Origin: Paenibacillus barcinonensis | GTDB lineage: Bacteria; Bacillota; Bacilli; Paenibacillales; Paenibacillaceae | Assembly: GCF_003217495.1 (NCBI RefSeq) | Contig: NZ_QJSW01000012.1 | Span: forward strand, 62,001-126,000 | DNA: 64,000 nucleotides | Reading direction: 5' to 3' | Shown here: positions 36,392 to 45,038 of the stretch, piece by piece | How the letters are laid out: every line of letters starts with the position of its first letter | How positions within the stretch are numbered: the stretch's first letter is position 1 | Position numbers and translations under genes: made by a program | Notes under the pieces: generated by a model | Database searches by the model: none | What the model was told of the DNA's origin: nothing | Seen by the model: only the letters and a program-made list of their open reading frames with translations

Positions 36392-36422
36392 TTGACTGTA
36401 TAGCAACTATACAGTTTATAAT
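36392..36422 (+). promoter_or_regulatory. MerR-type promoter/operator of the ABC exporter
   Basis: TTGACT (36392-36397), 19-base spacer, TATAAT (36417-36422). The palindrome CTGTATAGCAACTATACAG (36396-36414) fills the spacer. The overlong 19-base spacer and central dyad are the defining features of MerR-activated promoters; transcription runs toward 36495. Confidence 0.85.
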
Positions 36423-36494
36423 ACAGCTGTTCTGACCGCCGATCTACCTTCAGGTCAAGAGCAATGTGTTTATTTTAGATAAGGAGTAAGGAGA

Positions 36495-38243
36495 ATGCTT
36501 ATGGTAAGGAAGTTACTGCAAAGTGTGCGCGAGTATAAAAAAGATACATGGTTAACTCCGTTGTTTCTGCTCGGTGAAGTAGCTATGGAAGTAGTCATCC
36601 CGCTTTTTATGGCTGAATTGATCGATCAGGGGATTACCGGAGGACAGATGAATCAGGTGGTGAAGTATGGCTTGATTCTGGTGTTGTTTGCGTTGGTATC
36701 GCTTGTTTTTGGAGCGCTGGCGGGTAAGCATTCTGCGATTGCCATGGCGGGTTTTGGCAAAAACTTGCGTTATGACCTGTTCCGTCATGTGCAGCAGCTG
36801 TCGTATTCCAATATGGACAAATTTTCGACTTCAGGTATTGTGACCAGACTGACTACGGACATTACCCATGTCCAGAATGCCTTTCTGATGATTATTCGGA
36901 TTGCCTTCCGCAGTCCGGTAATGATGATTTTTGCAACGATCATGACGTATCGCATCAGTCCGACAATTGCTATGTGGTTTGTAATTGTTATTCCCGTGCT
37001 GGCAGCGGGCATGCTCATCATTATGAAGTATTCCTTTCCTATTTTTGAGCGGGCCTTTGGCAGTTATGATGATCTCAACAAAGTCGTCCAGGAAAATGTG
37101 CGCGGCATTCGGGTTGTGAAATCCTACGTTCGCGAGGAGCGGGAGATATCCAAGTTTCAGGCTGTATCCGAGAGGATATTTGCTCAGATGGTGAAGGCAG
37201 AACGCATTTTGTCGTATGAGCTTCCTCTGATGCAAATTGTGCTGTATGCCGTCATGTTAATCATCTCATGGATTGGAGCCAAGCTGGTGGTGGGCGGGAC
37301 GATGACTACCGGGGAGCTTACCAGTGTGTTTGCGTATTCCATGCAAATATTGATGAGTCTGATGACGCTGGGATTTGTCATCATTATGGTTGCGATTGCA
37401 AGGGCATCTGCTGGACGGATTAACGATCTGTTAAGCGAGCAGCCGGACATTACCAGCCCGGAAGCACCTGTGACACAGCTGCATAGTGGAGAGGTGGAGT
37501 TCCGCAATGTGTCTTTCCGATATTCTGACAAAGCCGAGCAGTATGCGTTGTCTGGCATTAACCTGCATATACGCTCGGGGCAAACGATTGGTATTATCGG
37601 TGCTTCCGGCAGTGCCAAATCGACAATGGTGCAGCTGATTCCGCGGCTGTATGACGTCAGTGACGGCGAGGTGCGGGTCAGTGGAACAAATGTGAAGCAC
37701 TTCGATCTGAAGGTGCTTCGAGATCAGGTTGCGATGGTGCTGCAAAAAAATGTGCTGTTTGAAGGCACGATCAAAGAGAATCTGCGTTGGGGCAATGAAG
37801 CAGCCAGTGATGAGGAACTGATTGAGGCCTGCAGGGCGGCACAGGCACATGAATTCATTTCCACTTTCCCCGATGGTTACGACACTCATCTGGCTCAGGG
37901 CGGGACCAATGTATCCGGCGGACAGAAGCAAAGGCTGTGTATTGCCAGAGCGTTGCTCAAAAAGCCGAAGATTCTGATACTGGACGATTCTACAAGTGCT
38001 GTGGATACACGTACAGATGCGTTAATTCGAGGTGTTTTTAAGGAAAGCATACCTGATACAACCAAAATTATTATTGCACAGCGCATTGCATCGGTCGAAG
38101 ATGCCGATCAGATTATCGTGCTGCACGAAGGCAGGATGGCTGATATCGGAACACATCAGGAGCTTCTCCGCAGAAGTGTAATCTATCAAGAGGCTTACCA
38201 CACCCAGACGAAAGGCGGTGAAGAGCAGAATGGACAACATTAA
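36495..38243 (+). CDS. Heterodimeric ABC multidrug exporter, subunit with degenerate catalytic site
   Basis: 582 aa. Six TM helices then an ATPase domain. Walker A reads GASGSAKST (residues ~369-377; the usual Gly before Lys is Ala), the signature VSGGQKQR is good, and Walker B ends LDDSTSAVD with Asp instead of the catalytic Glu. This matches the non-catalytic partner in exporters such as BmrC/TM287 or YfiB. Partner gene overlaps its end. AAGGAG precedes ATG 36495; ATG 36501 is also possible. Controlled by the MerR-type promoter upstream. Likely exports the compounds that the MerR protein senses. Confidence 0.88.
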   Translation: MLMVRKLLQSVREYKKDTWLTPLFLLGEVAMEVVIPLFMAELIDQGITGGQMNQVVKYGLILVLFALVSLVFGALAGKHSAIAMAGFGKNLRYDLFRHVQQLSYSNMDKFSTSGIVTRLTTDITHVQNAFLMIIRIAFRSPVMMIFATIMTYRISPTIAMWFVIVIPVLAAGMLIIMKYSFPIFERAFGSYDDLNKVVQENVRGIRVVKSYVREEREISKFQAVSERIFAQMVKAERILSYELPLMQIVLYAVMLIISWIGAKLVVGGTMTTGELTSVFAYSMQILMSLMTLGFVIIMVAIARASAGRINDLLSEQPDITSPEAPVTQLHSGEVEFRNVSFRYSDKAEQYALSGINLHIRSGQTIGIIGASGSAKSTMVQLIPRLYDVSDGEVRVSGTNVKHFDLKVLRDQVAMVLQKNVLFEGTIKENLRWGNEAASDEELIEACRAAQAHEFISTFPDGYDTHLAQGGTNVSGGQKQRLCIARALLKKPKILILDDSTSAVDTRTDALIRGVFKESIPDTTKIIIAQRIASVEDADQIIVLHEGRMADIGTHQELLRRSVIYQEAYHTQTKGGEEQNGQH

Positions 38244-40047
38244 TTATGGTTTGACGATCAAACGTCTGCTGTCTTATTTCAAATACTATAAGTTCAGAAC
38301 CGCGCTGGTGCTTATTCTGGTGCTTGTGAGTTCTGCCGTCTCTGTAGCTTCGGCTGCCTTTCTACGCTTGCTCATTGATGATTTTATTGTGCCATTGCTT
38401 GGCGATCAGCATCCGGTATTCGATGCGCTGCTCCGGGCTTTAATCATTCTGGCTATGATCTATGCCGCGGGCGTAATCAGCACATTTGTCTCGAAGCGAC
38501 TGATGATTACGATCTCGCAGCAGATTATGAAGCGGATTCGTGACCGCTTGTTCGAACATATGCAGAAGCTTCCGATCAAGTATTTTGACCGTAAGGCTAA
38601 TGGTGATATTATGAGTCACTATACCAATGATGTGGATACGTTAAATATGATGCTTACAGACGGGCTTCCTCAGTTGTTGTCCACAGTCGTTACAGTCATT
38701 GTGGTGCTGGGAACGATGCTGTATCTGGATGTTCCACTGACGATTGTTGTGGTGCTGGGAGCACTTGTTATGCTTTGGGTTACGAAGAAGGTGGGCACGA
38801 AGGCAACGGAGCACTTTTTCCGGCAGCAGGAATCTATCGGTGTGGTGGACGGATATATTGAGGAGATTATTCATGGGCAAAAGGTGGTACAGGTGTTCAG
38901 CCGTGAGCAGCATGCTACTGCGCAGTTTGCACGTTTGAACGATGAATTGTTTGATCATTCGGCTACCGCGAACAAATATTCCAATATTCTGATGCCGATT
39001 AATGCCAACCTGGCAACTTTGATTTATGTGCTTGTTGCGATTGCAGGCGGAGCTATGGCGATATCAGGCTGGAATGCGGGGCTGACTGTGGGCAGTATAG
39101 CTGCCTTTCTGAGTCTGTCGCGTAATTTTACGATGCCGATTGCCGAGATTTCCTCTCAAGTGAGCATGTTTGTCGTTGCGCTGGCTGGAGCACAGCGCAT
39201 ATTTAATCTGATGGATGAACAGCCCGAAGCAGATCAAGGGCGTGTGACACTGGAGAAAAAAGCAGATCAGTCCGGTTGGGTCTGGAAACTGGAGGATGGC
39301 GCTGCGGTAACGTTAAGAGGCAAAGTGGAATTCAGAGGTGTGTGCTTCACATATGATGGGAAAAAGCAGGTGCTTCAGGATATTACATTATACGCACTGC
39401 CTGGGCAGAAGCTGGCTTTTGTAGGTGCGACCGGGGCAGGCAAAACGACGGTAGCGAATCTGCTGAATCGCTTCTACGACATAACAGAAGGCGAAATTAT
39501 TTATGACGGCATTAATATCCAGCGTATTCAAAAAGCAGACTTGCGCCGTTCTCTTGGAATTGTGCTTCAGGATACTCATCTGTTCTCGGGTACGGTCGCT
39601 GACAACATTCGTTACGGAAGGCTGGAGGCCAGTGAAGAAGAAGTGCTTCAGGCGGCACGTTTGTCCTATGCATCGAGTTTCATTGAACGTCTGCCGGAAG
39701 GATACAACACTTGGCTGGATGGCAGCGGTAATGGTCTGTCTCAGGGACAGAGCCAGTTGCTGGCGATTGCGAGAGCGGCTATTGCCAATCCGCCCGTCAT
39801 GATTCTGGATGAAGCCACCTCCTCTATTGATACACGTACAGAGGCGCTGGTGCAGAAGGGGATGGATAATCTGATGCATGGTCGGACTGTTTTTGTGATT
39901 GCTCACCGCTTGTCAACGGTGCGTAATTCCGATGCCATTATGGTTATGGAACATGGCCACATCAAGGAACGTGGTGACCACAATCAGCTACTAGCGGCGA
40001 AAGGTACGTATTATCAGTTGTATACTGGAGCTTTTGAGTGGGATTAA
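38230..40047 (+). CDS. Heterodimeric ABC multidrug exporter, catalytic-site subunit
   Basis: 605 aa. Six TM helices (about 20-300), ATPase domain with canonical Walker A (GATGAGKTT) and Walker B (MILDEATSSID, Glu present), and H-loop IAHRLSTV. Its signature is LSQGQ instead of LSGGQ, so together with the partner's Asp one composite ATP site is degenerate and one is functional, the standard asymmetric design (TM288/BmrD/YfiC type). The start overlaps the upstream gene; ATG 38230 is chosen, with an in-frame GTG at 38218 as alternative. A 16-bp-stem terminator follows. Confidence 0.88.
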   Translation: MDNINYGLTIKRLLSYFKYYKFRTALVLILVLVSSAVSVASAAFLRLLIDDFIVPLLGDQHPVFDALLRALIILAMIYAAGVISTFVSKRLMITISQQIMKRIRDRLFEHMQKLPIKYFDRKANGDIMSHYTNDVDTLNMMLTDGLPQLLSTVVTVIVVLGTMLYLDVPLTIVVVLGALVMLWVTKKVGTKATEHFFRQQESIGVVDGYIEEIIHGQKVVQVFSREQHATAQFARLNDELFDHSATANKYSNILMPINANLATLIYVLVAIAGGAMAISGWNAGLTVGSIAAFLSLSRNFTMPIAEISSQVSMFVVALAGAQRIFNLMDEQPEADQGRVTLEKKADQSGWVWKLEDGAAVTLRGKVEFRGVCFTYDGKKQVLQDITLYALPGQKLAFVGATGAGKTTVANLLNRFYDITEGEIIYDGINIQRIQKADLRRSLGIVLQDTHLFSGTVADNIRYGRLEASEEEVLQAARLSYASSFIERLPEGYNTWLDGSGNGLSQGQSQLLAIARAAIANPPVMILDEATSSIDTRTEALVQKGMDNLMHGRTVFVIAHRLSTVRNSDAIMVMEHGHIKERGDHNQLLAAKGTYYQLYTGAFEWD

Positions 40048-40106
40048 CGTTTACCGTAGTATTTAAGCATCGAAGAGTATACTAGAAAGCAGCCAAAATC
40101 AAAAGA

Positions 40107-40158
40107 GGGTGTCCCAAAAGCCTTATCAATGGCTTTTGGGACACCCTTAAATTTTTTT
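40107..40158. terminator. Strong bidirectional terminator
   Basis: GGGTGTCCCAAAAGCC (40107-40122) and its exact complement (40131-40146) with an 8-base loop, then AAATTTTTTT. It separates the ABC operon from the convergent flagellin gene. Confidence 0.9.
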
Positions 40159-40160
40159 GT

Positions 40161-41972
40161 TCACTGGTGGAGCAATTGTAGAACGGATTGAGGGCTTTGA
40201 TTCGATTGTGTGAGCATGGCCTGTGCAGCCTGCAATAAAATATTTGATTTCGTATACTCTAACATTTCTTTGGCCATGTCTGCATCTCTAACTCGAGATT
40301 CTGCATTACTCAAATTCTCTGTAGCATTACTTGTATTGTTTAATGCATGTTCCATTCGATTTTGGATTGCACCGTAAACTCCACGAATACTGGAAATTTT
40401 GGAGATGGCTTTGTCTATACGAGATAATGCTTGTCCTTGAATAGATGGTGGTAACAAGCCTAACGTTGTAATGCCTAACTCATCAGCCTGCACGTTGAAT
40501 AAGGGGATATCCATATGTTGCCCTTGATTTGCTCCGGCTTGGACCGTGAGTTTCGGTGTGATATAGTCTATGTCTTTGATCTCCACATTTGAAGTTGTTT
40601 CTATGCGTGTAGACACTTCTGTTTCGTTTGTACGTTCAAATACTTCCAAATTTAATGAGAAAGGACCGTATTTGAAAGCAAGTGTTAAACTTGATTGAGA
40701 AGGGAGGTTAACATCCCAATCAAAATTAATTGTAGGTTGTCCCCCTGCGGGATTATGAATTGCAAGTTGGGTTGGTGATAGAGATCCGAGTGAATCATCG
40801 AACGTAATACTAGCATTTGCTTCCGTTCCTGTCATCGTATATGTTGTATTCCCAGATGGCGAATTAATGGATGTTACACCATTGGGGATAAGTAGCCCAT
40901 TTGCATCTGTCATCACTGAATTATCAGGCGGGTTAATTAGGTTACTTAGCTTTAAATTCGTATCCGTTGGATTTCCATTATTTATTATATATTCGATTTG
41001 CATCGAATTATCCGGAAGTATAGTCCGGAGTCTTTTTATCGATACCTCGGTATTTGGAAACCACATATGATCCCAAGCCGGAACTGTACCGGTATTGCTT
41101 CTAGATGTATACTCCACTGGTCGCATTACGCCATCCACTTCTACATTCTCACTCATCGTGCCATAAACACGACCGAATGTTTTGGGGCCAAACCAAGTTG
41201 TGTTCATTCCCGAAGCATACCAATAGTCAGGTGCTGAATATTGCGGATCGGTTGTAGGTGCTAACGTTTCATATACTGAACGCTCTGTATCTGTTTTAGT
41301 TGTTGTATAAGTATCCACATTATATTCGTTGTAACCTTGTCTCAAATCCTGCGAGGTTATCGGAGTAATTACATTTGTGTTTGTATACGTCTGAGTTGTA
41401 GATGACGTATTGGAATTGCTGATCAGGTGTCTTGCTTCTGGGGGTGTCCCAGAGGCTGCATAAACTACAGTTTTCTGTACGGTTGGAATTGTAGGCGGCT
41501 CACTAAGGGAAGTGTTTGTGCTAGAAGTTGAACGATCCGCCAGTATTTCATAATCATCTCTTGCCAACAAGTTTATCGTGTTATAGCTTGTGCTTTGAGA
41601 AATGTGGTTTACTTCATTCGTAAGCTCTTGAATCTCACTTTCAATCATCAGACGATCGTTATTGGTGTATGTATCATTTAGACCCTGAACAATCAGTTCT
41701 CTCTGTCTTTGTAAAATAGCTGAAATTTCTTGCAGTCCACCTTCTGCTGTTTGAACAAGAGAAATCCCATCCTGTATATTTCGATTTGCTTGGTCAAGTC
41801 CCCGAATCTGTGCCCTCATTTTTTCGGATATTGCTAGTCCTGCTGCATCATCAGATGCACTATCAATTCTTTGCCCAGAAGATAGTTTCTGTAGGTGGCT
41901 AGAGTTATTACGGGCGTTTTCTTGAATTCTCCTATGTGCACTAGTAGCCGCTAAGTTGTGCGAAATAATCAT
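40161..41972 (-). CDS. Large orphan flagellin
   Basis: 603 aa, roughly twice a typical Bacillus Hag. The N-terminal D0/D1 region (about 1-140: IISHNLAATSAHRRIQ, KLSSGQRIDSASDDAAGLAI, LVQTAEGGLQEI) and C-terminal D0/D1 region (about 500-603: SRVRDADMAKEMLEYTKSNI, QAAQAMLTQSNQ) are clear. In between are ~350 residues of Thr/Asn/Ser-rich, beta-type sequence with no HExxH motif, so it is not a flagellinolysin. No other flagellar gene is nearby. AGAGGT precedes the ATG. It could be a second filament subunit with a large exposed domain, an adhesin-type variant, or a modified-host phage target. Confidence 0.85.
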   Translation of the reverse strand: MIISHNLAATSAHRRIQENARNNSSHLQKLSSGQRIDSASDDAAGLAISEKMRAQIRGLDQANRNIQDGISLVQTAEGGLQEISAILQRQRELIVQGLNDTYTNNDRLMIESEIQELTNEVNHISQSTSYNTINLLARDDYEILADRSTSSTNTSLSEPPTIPTVQKTVVYAASGTPPEARHLISNSNTSSTTQTYTNTNVITPITSQDLRQGYNEYNVDTYTTTKTDTERSVYETLAPTTDPQYSAPDYWYASGMNTTWFGPKTFGRVYGTMSENVEVDGVMRPVEYTSRSNTGTVPAWDHMWFPNTEVSIKRLRTILPDNSMQIEYIINNGNPTDTNLKLSNLINPPDNSVMTDANGLLIPNGVTSINSPSGNTTYTMTGTEANASITFDDSLGSLSPTQLAIHNPAGGQPTINFDWDVNLPSQSSLTLAFKYGPFSLNLEVFERTNETEVSTRIETTSNVEIKDIDYITPKLTVQAGANQGQHMDIPLFNVQADELGITTLGLLPPSIQGQALSRIDKAISKISSIRGVYGAIQNRMEHALNNTSNATENLSNAESRVRDADMAKEMLEYTKSNILLQAAQAMLTQSNQSPQSVLQLLHQ

Positions 41973-42128
41973 ATGTTATACCTCTATCTAAAGTGGAGTG
42001 TTATAATACATTTTACCATGGTAGAATAAGGAAAGTCTATTTATTATGTGATGTATTTGCAGATTTAGTGTGCAAATTGCCTAACTAAAGTGATGTCTCC
42101 ACTAAGATAATCAGCTCAGAAAGAAGAG

Positions 42129-42150
42129 GGCCATGCGCCACCGCACAGCC
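42129..42150 (-). terminator. Putative terminator of the esterase gene
   Basis: Minus-strand GGCTGTGCG / CGCATGGCC stem with a four-base loop, followed by CTCTTCTTTCT. Lies 20 bases after the esterase stop. Confidence 0.45.
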
Positions 42151-42169
42151 TATTCAGAAACCACACGTA

Positions 42170-43705
42170 TTAAACTACAGGTTCATTTTTCTTTTTGAAA
42201 AAGTATTCAATCACTAATTCAAGCAAAGGCTCGGGCTCCGCTAGCTGCAACTGTGCCTGATCCGTAAATTCCATGCGATAGGGCTGCTCGGTACTGCTCG
42301 GAATCCAGTAAGGCAGAGGTTTGCCAGTGGAATCGAGACCATTCGGGTCGCCTGTTGCGATGAAATTAGACAAATAATTGCACATCTGCCGCGCCAGATC
42401 ATAATGCTTACCCGTGAAAGGCCGCCAGCATTTGGCGAGTGTTTCAAAGAAAAACCACAGATCGACGGAGTGGAACGTGCCCGGCTGATCCCAGCCTGGA
42501 ATCTCGGCATCAAAGTTGTAATAATAGAGAGGGGTTTCGGATGGATGACCGCTATTCGAGCGAATGACAAGCTGAATCGCATGTTCAATCATGCGGATGG
42601 AGGCCTGCTGTAAGGCATGATCTAGATCCCCCGTATCGGCTTCACATCGCTGCAAAAATGCAGGAGCATCTTCGCCAAACAGTTCCGCAGCCATCTGCTT
42701 CAGTTCCTCTATACTGTTTACTACTGGTCGCGTCCAGAACTCGGAGGACGTATGACCGAGCATTACAGGTACCAGTTCGCGCTTGTGCTGCATGAAGCGG
42801 GTGAACGGATCACCTATACAGAACTGATCATCAATGACCGTTCCCCAGAAGCTTTTATATTCCAGCATTTTATCCCGGAGCGTAATCGCATCCAGCTGTC
42901 GCGCTTCCTCCAGTGAGGATACCCCGAGGAAACGGAAAAATTCCACGCCCTTCTGCTCGGCATCCCGCAGCGTACTGCGGACAGCGGGGACATGTACCTT
43001 CGGATACAGCTCAGTCGCGATACCACTCATAATGACGGCGCGCTGGAACAGATCCTTGTTCTGAGGGGAGGTCATCTGGCTAAGCACACTGCCACCACCA
43101 GCAGATTGTCCACCAATGGTGATCTTCTCCGGGTCACCGCCGAATGCGGCAATGTTACGCTTCACCCACGATGTGCCCGCCTGCTGGTCCAGATGCCCAA
43201 AGTTAGCAGGTGCATGTGGGGACTCAGCAGTAATTTCGGGGTGGCACAGGAAGCCAAATGCATTCAGACGGTAATTGATGGTCACGACCACAATTCCTCT
43301 ACGAGCAATACGCTCGCCATCAAATTCCATCTCGGCGGTGTGACCCACCTGAAGCCCGCCGCCAAAATACCAGACAAACACGGGCAGCTTCTCATCCGTC
43401 CGTTTGGCAGGGGTCCACACATTCAAATACAGACAATCCTCATCCATTGGCAGGTCGGGGTCAACAGCCCATTCCCGTGTATAGATATTATTATCATCAA
43501 TAACGGTCGGAGCCTGCATCGAAGTAGGCGCAAAATCAAAAGCGTGTAGCACCCCATCCCAATCATCTGCGGGTTGCGGCGCGCGCCAGCGGTTCTGACC
43601 TACCGGGGGGGCAGCGAACGGAATCCCTTTGAAACTTGTAATACGCGGGTCCGCAGCGGGCAGCCCCTGAACTTGCCCATTTTCTACTGTAACTGTTCTA
43701 AGCAC
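42170..43705 (-). CDS. Type B carboxylesterase (pnbA-like)
   Basis: 511 aa alpha/beta hydrolase. Nucleophile in TIGGQSAGGGSVLSQM, oxyanion loop YFGGGLQVGH (the family's usual HGGG is FGGG here), catalytic His in GTFHSVDLWFFF. The opening ITSFKGIPFAAPPVGQNRW is typical of the family. Broad substrates are known for such esterases, including p-nitrobenzyl and plant-derived esters. I prefer GTG 43705, with AGAGGAGA eight bases upstream; an in-frame ATG at 43744 is before the site. It is divergent from an AraC regulator that may control it. Confidence 0.85.
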   Translation of the reverse strand: MLRTVTVENGQVQGLPAADPRITSFKGIPFAAPPVGQNRWRAPQPADDWDGVLHAFDFAPTSMQAPTVIDDNNIYTREWAVDPDLPMDEDCLYLNVWTPAKRTDEKLPVFVWYFGGGLQVGHTAEMEFDGERIARRGIVVVTINYRLNAFGFLCHPEITAESPHAPANFGHLDQQAGTSWVKRNIAAFGGDPEKITIGGQSAGGGSVLSQMTSPQNKDLFQRAVIMSGIATELYPKVHVPAVRSTLRDAEQKGVEFFRFLGVSSLEEARQLDAITLRDKMLEYKSFWGTVIDDQFCIGDPFTRFMQHKRELVPVMLGHTSSEFWTRPVVNSIEELKQMAAELFGEDAPAFLQRCEADTGDLDHALQQASIRMIEHAIQLVIRSNSGHPSETPLYYYNFDAEIPGWDQPGTFHSVDLWFFFETLAKCWRPFTGKHYDLARQMCNYLSNFIATGDPNGLDSTGKPLPYWIPSSTEQPYRMEFTDQAQLQLAEPEPLLELVIEYFFKKKNEPVV

Positions 43706-43902
43706 ACAACATTCTCCTCTCTGAATGGAACATCGGTATGACATGTCGATCCAAGATGTATGGTTGCGCTTACAATTCTGCGGGGGATGAGCCCTCTATC
43801 TCTATCATAAGCAACTTGAAGCGTTGTTTCCAGCATCGAAATTAAACCAAGAACCCCCCATAATAATATATAATGACTTGTATAAGACTGGAGGTGCTGG
43901 AG

Positions 43903-44718
43903 GTGGACTCGTTATGGAGAGACGGGAACAGGGCGAGTCAGGTTTATTTTATCAGCGGTGGTCACAAACCGGTCAATCTGCACCAGTGGGGACCCGGCGT
44001 ACGTGACGTCTACGCACTGCATTACATCATTCAAGGGCAGGGCACACTGGAAACCGGCGGCCAACAATTTCGACTGGGTGCCGGAGAGAGCTTCATTCTT
44101 TTTCCGCACAAAGAAATTTACTACTATCCCGATCCGGCGGACCCGTGGGAGTACGTATGGGTCGAGTTCAGCGGACGGAACGCCGGACGATTCGTAGCTT
44201 GGACACAGCTATCGGTGCAGCATCCTGTACTGCCAGCGGCGCCGGAAACGATGGAGCCCTGGTTTTATCTGGCCTGGAATGCGGGAGCATCGCCTAGCGA
44301 AGTGATAAGGGCCGATGCGCGTTTGCATCTGTTATTGTCCTGTTACATGGAGTTATTTCCGTGCGAGAAGCAGGAGGAAGCTACGGATTATGTGTGGCTG
44401 GCCGTGAAATACATCGAGCAGAACTATTGGAAATCATCTCTGACGGTGTCTGAAATTGTACAGGTGGTAAATCTGGAGCGAAGCTATCTGTTTCGCAGGT
44501 TCAAAGCAGCTACAGGTGAGTCGGTGTCAGCATATATCACGGCATACCGCATTCGGCGCGCCTGCGAGCTATTGCAATCGTCTGGATTGTCCATTCAATC
44601 CATAGCCTATTCGGTAGGATATAATGATCCGCTTTATTTTTCCAGAGTATTCAAAAAGGCAACATCACATACACCATCCGCGTACATGATGCTGCACCAG
44701 AGAGAAGTGGAACGTTAG
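43903..44718 (+). CDS. AraC-family transcriptional regulator
   Basis: About 271 aa. N-terminal cupin ligand domain (YALHYIIQGQGTLETGGQQFRLGAG, then LFPHKEIYYYPDP), C-terminal double helix-turn-helix (about 175-271; LTVSEIVQVVNLERSYLFRRFKAATGES and IQSIAYSVGYNDPLYFSRVFKKATSHTPSAYM). The GTG at 43903 has GGAGGT seven bases upstream. Sugar-sensing AraC proteins often sit next to the genes they activate; here the neighbours are the divergent esterase and the alpha-galactosidase group. Confidence 0.85.
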   Translation: MDSLWRDGNRASQVYFISGGHKPVNLHQWGPGVRDVYALHYIIQGQGTLETGGQQFRLGAGESFILFPHKEIYYYPDPADPWEYVWVEFSGRNAGRFVAWTQLSVQHPVLPAAPETMEPWFYLAWNAGASPSEVIRADARLHLLLSCYMELFPCEKQEEATDYVWLAVKYIEQNYWKSSLTVSEIVQVVNLERSYLFRRFKAATGESVSAYITAYRIRRACELLQSSGLSIQSIAYSVGYNDPLYFSRVFKKATSHTPSAYMMLHQREVER

Positions 44719-44834
44719 GGAAGAGAAGCGGCCTTCTAACGAATGAATCAAGACACCTGTTGTAAGTGAGTGATCTCAACGTTTGTAAGTTAGCCGAATC
44801 ACCAATTGAATGTTACGAAATCACTAATTATGGG

Positions 44835-45038
44835 TTAGCGAAACAGAGCGCAGTTCCCCGACTCGCGAAAATAACGAATCAGCTTCTCTATTGGCTCCCG
44901 CCCGCAATTCAGCTTCACACCAAGACAGTCAATGCAGAGAAATTGCTGGGCTGTGCGTGAAACTAACTTGAGATAGATGCCGACATCGTCGGATGAGAGC
45001 GGAACCTGACAGGTGGTGCACAGGCGGCTTTGTGCCAT
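44835..45038 (-). CDS. Small CxxC zinc-binding protein
   Basis: 67 aa with two cysteine pairs, CTTC near the N-terminus and CIDC at the centre, plus a late Cys in NCALFR. The layout (CxxC-x~25-CxxC, ending in a Cys-x-Leu-Phe tail) matches a small zinc-ribbon type family I have seen in Firmicutes, without a known role. Its gene ends at 44835 and its start codon abuts the alpha-galactosidase stop at 45039 with no gap, so the two are almost certainly one transcript. Confidence 0.6.
   Translation of the reverse strand: MAQSRLCTTCQVPLSSDDVGIYLKLVSRTAQQFLCIDCLGVKLNCGREPIEKLIRYFRESGNCALFR

Noticed and set aside
36495..38243. Walker A with Ala in place of Gly as evidence of a broken gene.
   Set aside because: The rest of the protein is intact, and I recall Ala or Ser at this position in other subunits of this exporter family; it fits the non-catalytic half of a heterodimer.
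40107..40146. Perfect hairpin as the end of an insertion sequence.
   Set aside because: It has a T-run and lies between convergent genes with no transposase nearby, so a terminator is enough.
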